From contig BGKB01000110.1 in assembly GCA_003116975.1 (NCBI GenBank), positions 165,046-229,045 of the forward strand: a stretch of DNA of 64,000 nt, given 5' to 3'. Shown piece after piece: positions 57,711 to 64,000 of the stretch; positions within the stretch are counted from its first letter, which is position 1, and every line of letters starts with the position of its first letter. The translations under genes and the position numbers were made by a program. The notes beneath the pieces were generated by a model. That model saw only the letters and a program-made list of their open reading frames with translations. It had not been told where the DNA came from and searched no databases. This DNA comes from Aurantiochytrium sp. KH105 (taxonomy: Eukaryota; Sar; Bigyra; Thraustochytrida; Thraustochytriidae).

Positions 57711-60700
57711 ATGCGCGCGGGCCTCGCGTCGGCCGTGGTCGTGGCCGCGGTTGCCGTGACGGGCGCGCAGGCGCAACTCGACTCGTGCGTGTCCGAGGTC
57801 TCGGTGCTCACCTGGGGAGGGCTCGCCGGATGCTCGTCCCTGAGCACGTCGCTCGAACCCTGCTGTGGTAACGTCATCGCGTCCTCCGTGGACTCGAGCA
57901 GCTCCGGAGACTACGGCAGCGACGGCAGCGTCGACACCTCGAGCGATGATGGCGCCGTCTGCCGTAGCGCTGTGGTCGAATCCGCCTACTGCAGCAACGC
58001 GAACCTGGACTGCGACACCTTCCAGCCCAACTCGACCCACACCGTCTCCTTCGACCTCACCGTCGAGTACGCCACCGAGACCTGCTGCGAACGGTGCAAG
58101 TGCTACGGTGACCCGCTCTGCGAGGCCTTTGACGGCACCACTGACCAGATGATCGAGTGCGATGGACGCAACTTCACCTCGTGCATGATGCAGCAGGACA
58201 TTTGCCGCCAGCAATATGACCATGCCGGCAACCGCTGCAAGTGGCTCAAGGGCAACGACAACTTCCCCTGGTGGACCTCGAACCTCGTCGACGGCTCGCC
58301 CTGCCAGGCCGACTACAACGCTTCCGGCCAGCTGGAGCTCGTCCTCTTCGACGCCGAGGACCTCCGCATGTGGACCCTCATCGGCGAGCGTGGCGTCCAG
58401 ACCGACTTTTACGTGCAGCTCCCCGGCGACGAGGAGCCCTACCACATCAGCGCCGAGTCGTGCTTCGACTACGACCCCCGCGATGTCGGCTCGAGCTCCA
58501 CGGCCGCCGCCTGGACGCGCCCCACCTCGACCTCGTCGCTCCCCGACGTGTGGAGCGTGAGCACCCCGATTGACGTTGAGATCAAGTGGAAGATTGGCTA
58601 CGAGGCCCTCGGCGTCTACGCCGATGTGGTCTGCACCAAGGCCATCGGCGCCGACCGCTCCCGCCTCGACATCGAGAACATCACCAACACCCAGGGCATC
58701 ACCGGCGGTGATGGCTTTTGCTTCACCGGCGTCATTGACCAGGAGCAGGCCAGCGGCAGCAACGTCGACAACTCTGTGGCACTCCACTTCAAGTGCCTCT
58801 CGGCGCAGCTTCCCGACCTCTCCAACACCTGCAAGGCCCTCGCTGACGACACCTGCTACCCGCGCACCGTTCCGGGCTGGCAGCAGTACTGGTGCGAGAC
58901 CGCCGAGCTCGAGTTCACCCAGGCTTCCGCCGGTGCTGTCACCTATGGCGACATGATCGAGACTTGCATTTCCGACATTCGCGCCGGCACCGAAGAAGAG
59001 CAGTCGCAGACCTGGATCACGTACGCTTGCCAGATGAACTCGCAGCTCCCGTACGGATCTACCCAGCAGAACTCGTACGTCGAGGAGTGCGTGAACCTGC
59101 TCGCCGAAGAGGGCTGGTACGAGTGGGCGCAGACCGCCAAGTACCAGGGCATCATCCCCCACGAGTACGTGCAGTCTGATACTTGCGTGAGCTCGATCGA
59201 CGACTTTACCACCATCCCCGACGACCTCGAGTGTGCCCCCGGCATGGTGGTCGAGACTAACCAGGACGGCACCTGGGTGCCTGTGCTCTACTTCCCGCCT
59301 GACTCGCCGCCGTGCGCCAACGCCACGATTGAGGCCAACGGTGATGACTTCCCTGCGCTCTTCAAGTACCAGATCCGCATGCGCCAGTGCGGACTCGACG
59401 CCAAGTGCCTCGTCGCGGACGAGGGTACCGAGTGCAAGCCGCTCATGTCCATCGATCTCGAGCTGGTCTTTGGTGGCGCCGTGTGCTCTGCGGGCGGCGA
59501 GGACTGCACCTCGTGCCTGCGTGACTTCTCTCAGACCCCGCCCGAGATTTGCGGCGACACCGACGGCGTCGAGTACACGATGGGCTCGTGCGAGGAGTGC
59601 TGCGAGACCAACAACTACGTTCCCGGACAGAGCGAGCAGAACTGCCGCGAGCTGACCCTTGACACGCCGTACTGCGACACCAGCGACAGCTCCATGTCCT
59701 CGTACTGCAACCAGCTCAAGCGCGGCAATGCTAACGGCATGCTCACGATTAACCTCATTGAGCCCGAGGATGGCTACAACAGCGCCGAGTGCTGCGAGAC
59801 CTGCTCGCTGTGGGGTGATCCGTTTGGTGAGGCCTTTGACGGCTCGCGCGAGAAGCTCATCATTTGCGACTCGCGCGACACGACGTGCTTTTCCAGCGAG
59901 GAGGTCTGCAACAACCTCGTTGACCACGCTGGCAATCCGTGCGTGTGGAACCAGACCGTCAAGGACCTCATTGGCAGCAACCGCGGCAACATTGGTGCCT
60001 ATGGTTCACCGTGCTTGGCAGACTTTGCCACATCCGGCGAGGCCGAGGTTGTGCTGTACACTGTGGACGAGCCCGAGTACAGCCTGAGCTTTTACACGGG
60101 TGAGCGCTCCATCCTGGACCAGCTGCTGCTGACGACGCCCCGCGGATCGTACACTCTGGACCCCGTCGAGTGCTACGGTGATGGCGAGTACCCTGGCTGG
60201 ACCACCGTGTCTGGCGAGGACATTTCCACGGCCCTGAACCTGACCTTTACCGATGCGGGTGAGGATGGCTACGGTAACGACGAGCGCGTCTGGGCTGTGC
60301 TTGAGGCGGACATGGGCATCTTCTTTCGCGTCACCTGCGTCAACTCGCAGGCCATTACCACTGACTATGTGGGTGGCTACCGTCTCAACGTTGAGCACCT
60401 CGTCGACACGAACCTCGATCGCTCCGACACTGGCGGCTACTGCGTCACCTCGGACCTCCGCGCCTACGGCGGCTCTTACACGAACAACTCGATGGCCGAG
60501 GAGTGCGAGGAGGGTGATCTCGCTGATGACCACGCGGCATGCAAGGCCTTTTGGTCGGGCGCCTGCACCCCGGATCAGATCGACCTCGGTATTGAGAACT
60601 GGTGCAAGGTCGCGAACCAGGACCAGACGGTGAAGAAGTGCGTCAACAGCATCAAGAAGAACAAGCCCGCAAAGACGGCCACTGCCTGGACCAAGGCAGT

Positions 60701-61199
60701 GTGCACGGCACTTCTCCCCGAGAAGATGGCCACGGAGTCGAACAAGAACTTTATGCGCCGCTGTCAGGAGCTCGCCGAGACGGACGGCTACTATGCGATC
60801 GTCTCGAACTTTGGCTCAGCCGGCGACCGCGCCTCGGTCAGCAGCTACTGCGCCAGCTCGGTGTCCGAGTACGGCTCGCGCGACGACGTTGACCCGTGCA
60901 TTAGCGGCATCTCGGTGCAGTATGATGATGGCAGCGGCGAATGGACCGAGGCCTTCTTCATTCCTTCGAACTTGCTCCCCTGTGACGGTACGCTCGAGGT
61001 CCCTGCCAGCACCAACAAGTACTGGCCGCTCTTCATCTACCCGATTCGCTTTGAGCAGTGCGACGTCCTCAACGAGGAGGGCGCTTGCCTTGCCAGCGAG
61101 AACGTGGAGGCCACCTGCATGTCGACCTTGGGCTATGGCTTGACGGTCACCTTTTCGCACAACAACCGGGTCAGCTGCCCCACCGTTGGTGATACCTAA
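57711..61199 (+). CDS. Secreted Cys-rich duplicated-module protein, paralogue 3
   Basis: 1,162 residues from the ATG at 57711. The signal peptide is RAGLASAVVVAAVAVTGAQA. An Asp/Ser-rich insertion (residues ~63-82) is specific to this copy. Module 1 carries GDPLCEAFDG at 133 and module 2 GDPFGEAFDG at 702. The same ECDGRNF/ICDSRDT, DHAGNRCKWL/DHAGNPCVWN, GSPC, GERGVQTD/GERSILD and KYQIRMRQCGLDAKC / IYPIRFEQCDVLNEEGAC signatures follow in order. Third codon positions are overwhelmingly C or G, much more than in paralogue 2, a pattern that often marks highly expressed genes. This bias also creates a 758-codon antisense open frame that I regard as a shadow. Several N-glycosylation sequons; no membrane anchor; no catalytic motif recognised. 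Confidence 0.83.
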   Translation: MRAGLASAVVVAAVAVTGAQAQLDSCVSEVSVLTWGGLAGCSSLSTSLEPCCGNVIASSVDSSSSGDYGSDGSVDTSSDDGAVCRSAVVESAYCSNANLDCDTFQPNSTHTVSFDLTVEYATETCCERCKCYGDPLCEAFDGTTDQMIECDGRNFTSCMMQQDICRQQYDHAGNRCKWLKGNDNFPWWTSNLVDGSPCQADYNASGQLELVLFDAEDLRMWTLIGERGVQTDFYVQLPGDEEPYHISAESCFDYDPRDVGSSSTAAAWTRPTSTSSLPDVWSVSTPIDVEIKWKIGYEALGVYADVVCTKAIGADRSRLDIENITNTQGITGGDGFCFTGVIDQEQASGSNVDNSVALHFKCLSAQLPDLSNTCKALADDTCYPRTVPGWQQYWCETAELEFTQASAGAVTYGDMIETCISDIRAGTEEEQSQTWITYACQMNSQLPYGSTQQNSYVEECVNLLAEEGWYEWAQTAKYQGIIPHEYVQSDTCVSSIDDFTTIPDDLECAPGMVVETNQDGTWVPVLYFPPDSPPCANATIEANGDDFPALFKYQIRMRQCGLDAKCLVADEGTECKPLMSIDLELVFGGAVCSAGGEDCTSCLRDFSQTPPEICGDTDGVEYTMGSCEECCETNNYVPGQSEQNCRELTLDTPYCDTSDSSMSSYCNQLKRGNANGMLTINLIEPEDGYNSAECCETCSLWGDPFGEAFDGSREKLIICDSRDTTCFSSEEVCNNLVDHAGNPCVWNQTVKDLIGSNRGNIGAYGSPCLADFATSGEAEVVLYTVDEPEYSLSFYTGERSILDQLLLTTPRGSYTLDPVECYGDGEYPGWTTVSGEDISTALNLTFTDAGEDGYGNDERVWAVLEADMGIFFRVTCVNSQAITTDYVGGYRLNVEHLVDTNLDRSDTGGYCVTSDLRAYGGSYTNNSMAEECEEGDLADDHAACKAFWSGACTPDQIDLGIENWCKVANQDQTVKKCVNSIKKNKPAKTATAWTKAVCTALLPEKMATESNKNFMRRCQELAETDGYYAIVSNFGSAGDRASVSSYCASSVSEYGSRDDVDPCISGISVQYDDGSGEWTEAFFIPSNLLPCDGTLEVPASTNKYWPLFIYPIRFEQCDVLNEEGACLASENVEATCMSTLGYGLTVTFSHNNRVSCPTVGDT

Positions 61200-63805
61200 A
61201 TCGACAGCCTTAGTCGGCTATACGTATTTCATTTTTGGTAAAATCAATGATGAGCTAAACTTTGACCTGCTTGAATTGCCTTTTGTTCGTTTCTCGCCTT
61301 GTCTTGATGAGATGGCATTCCTTTGCGAGTCAGGCTGTCGCGCTCAATGGGCAGGACGACTCGGATGTGGATCAATCACAAAAGATCATCTTGGGTTCGA
61401 TCACGACACACAGAAACAGCAAAGGAAAGGTGCGAATTACATTGCTCCGGTAAGCAAGCCGACTCGGACGAATCAATAGTCACACAGAAGAGCAATCGTT
61501 CGTTTTTGAATCGCCAATGAACAGCAAATGTGCGAAATAGTTCCGTTGTCATTTACAGGGACAATGGCGACCCGTCTAAAAGCGCGATGACTTGACAAAG
61601 TGCGATCGATGGTGGACGCGCTTCTGTGGTGAGCTAGGGTGAGCAAATACATTTACCCTCCGAGCTTCGCGAAGACTGACATCTCGATCGCAAGCTGATG
61701 CAGGTTCCAGCTAGCTAGATAGCTGAGTGACTGAGGCGTCCGAGACGTCAGCTGTCCCTCGAACGAACAGGTTACGGAAGAGATCAACACCGCTTCAGTC
61801 GTCCACTCAAGCTTTCACCATGTCGCAAAAGCGAAAGAACTTTTGCAAAGGGGAGCAAATACATTTGCACTCCAAGCTTCGCGAAGACTGACGTCTCGAT
61901 CGCAAGCTGATGCAGGTTCGCTAGCTAGCTGGCAAGCTGACTGACTGAGGCGTCCGACACGCTAGCTGTCCCCCGAACAAACAGGTTACGGAAGGGATCA
62001 ACACCGCTTCAGTCGTCCACTCAAGCTTTTACCATGTCGCAAAAGCGAAAGAACTTTTGCAAAGGGCAGCAAACACATTTGCCCTCCAAGCTTCGCGAAG
62101 ACTGACATCTCGATCGCAAGCTAATGCAGATTCGCTGGCTAGCTAGCTGGCCAGCTGGCTAGATAGCTGACTGACTGAGGCGTCCGAGACGTTAGCTGTC
62201 CGCCGAACAAAGAGGTCACGAAGAGATCAACATTAGTCGTCCAATCAAGCTTTCACTTTGTCGCAAAAGCGAAAGAACTTTTGCAAAGGGAGCAAATGCA
62301 TTTGCCCTCCAAGCTTCGCGAAGACTGACATCTCGATCGTAAGCTGATGCAGGTTCGCTGGCTAGCTAGCTTGCTGACTGACTGAGGCGTCCGACACGTC
62401 AGCTTCCTGCCGAACAAACAGGTTACGGAAGAGATCAACACCGCTTCAGTCGTCCACTCAAGCTTTCACCATGTCGCAACGCACAAGATATTTTAGCATG
62501 GCCTAACCCACCCCATCCTAACCCTTCCCATTCACCACGACAGCGCCATGTCGCGATGTTCGATACTCGTGTGCATGCGCCACAATGAAAGATCGAAAAG
62601 CATAGGATTTTTCGCATGGAAAGATCCGAAGAGCTGGAGGGAGAAAGAAGCTTGATCAGCCTGGCCGCCGCTCAAGCTTACCTTGCGGAAGAATCAAGAG
62701 AAGGATGCGTACCAATCGTTGGTTTCATAACCAAAACAATCCCCGGTAAGAGAAAGGAAGCTTTTCCATCTCTCCATCCTCGCGAACGATCGTCTTATAC
62801 TGCGTCAGATCGAGGTCACGGTCAAAATTTTTGTCAATGTTCTTTTGCAGCCTGCTTGCGCGTGATGAGACGATGACAGGAACAGTCGAACCAGCTCATA
62901 AATGGCGACCCGTTTGCATGCGATGCCAACGTTCGCACACGCGCAAGCCTCGAGCTAAATGGCCAACTGACTTGCCCGGTGTACCCCCCGCTCGATTGGA
63001 TCTATCGACATGTATAGGATTCGAAAATGACTGCTTGTCGAGGGAACTGGTTCGGATAAGGTCGACTTTCGGTGTCGCTGATCAACAAGGAACTCCCTTC
63101 TGGCTTTAATTCTTTCTCCTTTTCTTTTATGGCGCAGGCTGTTTTGAGTTCTTCTTGTTCTGTCTTCAAACGCACCATTCAATTATAAAAGAATTACACC
63201 GTGCAACATCAAAGATTAACGTAATGAGCAATACCATGGATTTCTTGTTTGACGTTCGGTCCATCTCAGAATGTACAAGATAACTGTGAACTCGTTTGCA
63301 TTGTGGTCTAGAGGGCGAAAAACACGCTATGCGCTTCGCAGGAGTTGTCACGTCAATTTGACGATGCCATAGCGCAAATCACTTCGACATCACTTCTAGC
63401 AGTGCGAATGGCAAGAACCGATCGCTGGTCGCTGGTCCATCTCTCGTTGCAAGTTGTCGGTGCAACTTTCAATTCTGGGCTTCAACGGGTTCCTTCGATT
63501 CAGCTTAAGAGAATGGGTGACCGTTCTTGTCCCATCTTGCTACCACTCTTTTCTTTGAACAAGTTCAGACTTGAGTTGCTGCTTTATTGATGATTGCTTT
63601 TCTCTCGAGGGCTTTGCACGAGCCTGCATCCTCGCCATTTGCTTCTACTAACGGGCGATGCGCTGCCTTCACTCACCCCCTTCCTTCATTTCGTTACGCC
63701 TCTTCGTTCCTTCGTTTCAAGCGTCTTCCGCGTCTCCCGAATTCAGAGCCGTCGCCCAGCTCACGCCTCCTTCCGCACTTTTCTCTTTCCACCGCGGCCA
63801 GCCAG
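61200..63805. other. Right-end intergenic region with satellite-like array
   Basis: Apart from the four-copy tandem repeat (61641-62480) I see no gene. A short ATG frame at 62616-62876 (86 codons, good G at +4) begins with plausible sequence (MERSEELEGERSLISLAAAQ) but loses protein character and has no known features. The rest is balanced to AT-rich with no recognisable element. Confidence 0.55.
61641..62480. repeat. Four-copy tandem repeat, period ~212-223 bp
   Basis: Units start near 61641, 61853, 62067 and 62290 with (G/C)AGCAAA. Each contains the palindrome CTTCGCGAAG, GACATCTCGATCGCAAGCT-like sequence, a variable CTAGCTAGCT stretch that accounts for the length differences, GACTGAGGCGTCCGA, and CAAGCTTTCACCATGTCGC-like sequence. 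The first three units end in a perfect hairpin (GCAAAAG, 8-base loop, CTTTTGC). The last unit diverges before it. Confidence 0.95.
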
Positions 63806-64000
63806 ATGGAAACCTTCTCGGCGAGGCGGTCCCGCCAGGCCTCGCCTCGCCGCGTCCTGCACCGCCTCCCATCGCGCGCAGTGCGCCCCGCGCTGGCCTC
63901 ACGTCGCGCCGCCATCTCCGCACGACGCTTTCTTTCTCAGCCGCCGCATCTGTGGTACGGGCGGCGCACACCTCGCGGTGCACACCCTGGACCCCATGGG
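63806..64000 (+). CDS. Possible 5' end of a gene with a mitochondrial-type presequence (partial)
   Basis: The ATG at 63806-63808 opens a frame of 65 codons that runs off the window. The sequence (METFSARRSRQASPRRVLHR, then RPALASRRAAISARRFLSQP) is rich in Arg, Ser and Ala and has almost no acidic residues, as in mitochondrial targeting presequences. The context CCAGATGG has G at +4. The opposite strand is also open and equally Arg-rich, so a GC artefact is possible. The function cannot be told without the sequence to the right. Confidence 0.33.
   Translation, partial: METFSARRSRQASPRRVLHRLPSRAVRPALASRRAAISARRFLSQPPHLWYGRRTPRGAHPGPHG

Noticed and set aside
57651-59927. 758-codon antisense open frame opposite Cys-rich gene 3
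   Set aside because: It is the mirror of strongly C/G-ending codons in the real gene. It is Ala/Val/Gly/Leu-rich with no domain, while the plus strand has a signal peptide and conserved paralogues.
61380-61410. GGGTTCGATCACG resembling a tRNA T-loop
   Set aside because: The flanking bases do not form a five-pair stem, and no D-arm or anticodon arm could be placed upstream.
61641-62480. Possible CRISPR-like array
   Set aside because: The units repeat over their whole ~213-bp length rather than as short repeats with unique spacers, and the DNA is eukaryotic.

Overview
The window is nuclear DNA of a eukaryote. It carries PCNA, the RNA polymerase subunit RPB6, an AP-1 clathrin adaptor mu chain, an ER Hsp70 ending in KDEL, a USP-type deubiquitinase, RING ligases and a PHO80-like cyclin. 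Nearly every gene is one long uninterrupted reading frame, coding third positions are mostly G/C, and genes sit 0.5-3.5 kb apart. Intergenic DNA is full of tetra- and pentanucleotide microsatellites. Intron-poor, GC-rich genes together with this gene content fit a protist such as a thraustochytrid/labyrinthulomycete (stramenopile). That placement is an inference; no rRNA or organelle marker is present to settle it.

Layout. 0-11 kb: PCNA (+), a large DEAH/RHA-type helicase (-), then a tandem pair of medium-chain reductases (+), both with N-myristoylation-like N-termini. 11-25 kb: a cyclin (+) and two RING proteins (-), embedded in very GC-rich, repeat-laden sequence, then a 3.5-kb gene-free stretch and a small unknown gene that may contain a 44-nt intron. 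26-35 kb: a ubiquitin hydrolase (+), AP-1 mu (-) and two unknown proteins (+). 35-39 kb: an HYOU1-like chaperone (-) divergent from RPB6 (+). 40-42 kb: a GT90 glycosyltransferase (+) preceded by a degenerate ~185-bp tandem repeat.

43.7-61.2 kb holds the most unusual content. Three paralogous secreted cysteine-rich proteins of about 1,150-1,166 residues lie in the same orientation. Each is built from two diverged copies of one ~560-residue module, and each module carries a GDPxxxxFDG motif reminiscent of von Willebrand type D domains. A membrane-anchored SGNH/GDSL-like hydrolase lies on the opposite strand between the first and second copies. With the GT90 enzyme just upstream, this looks like a cell-surface or extracellular-matrix locus; that joint role is inferred from position and predicted topology only.

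61.2-64 kb is mostly non-coding. It contains a four-copy ~213-bp tandem repeat with an internal hairpin. An open frame resembling a mitochondrial presequence runs off the right edge. No tRNA, rRNA, CRISPR array or intact transposon was recognised.
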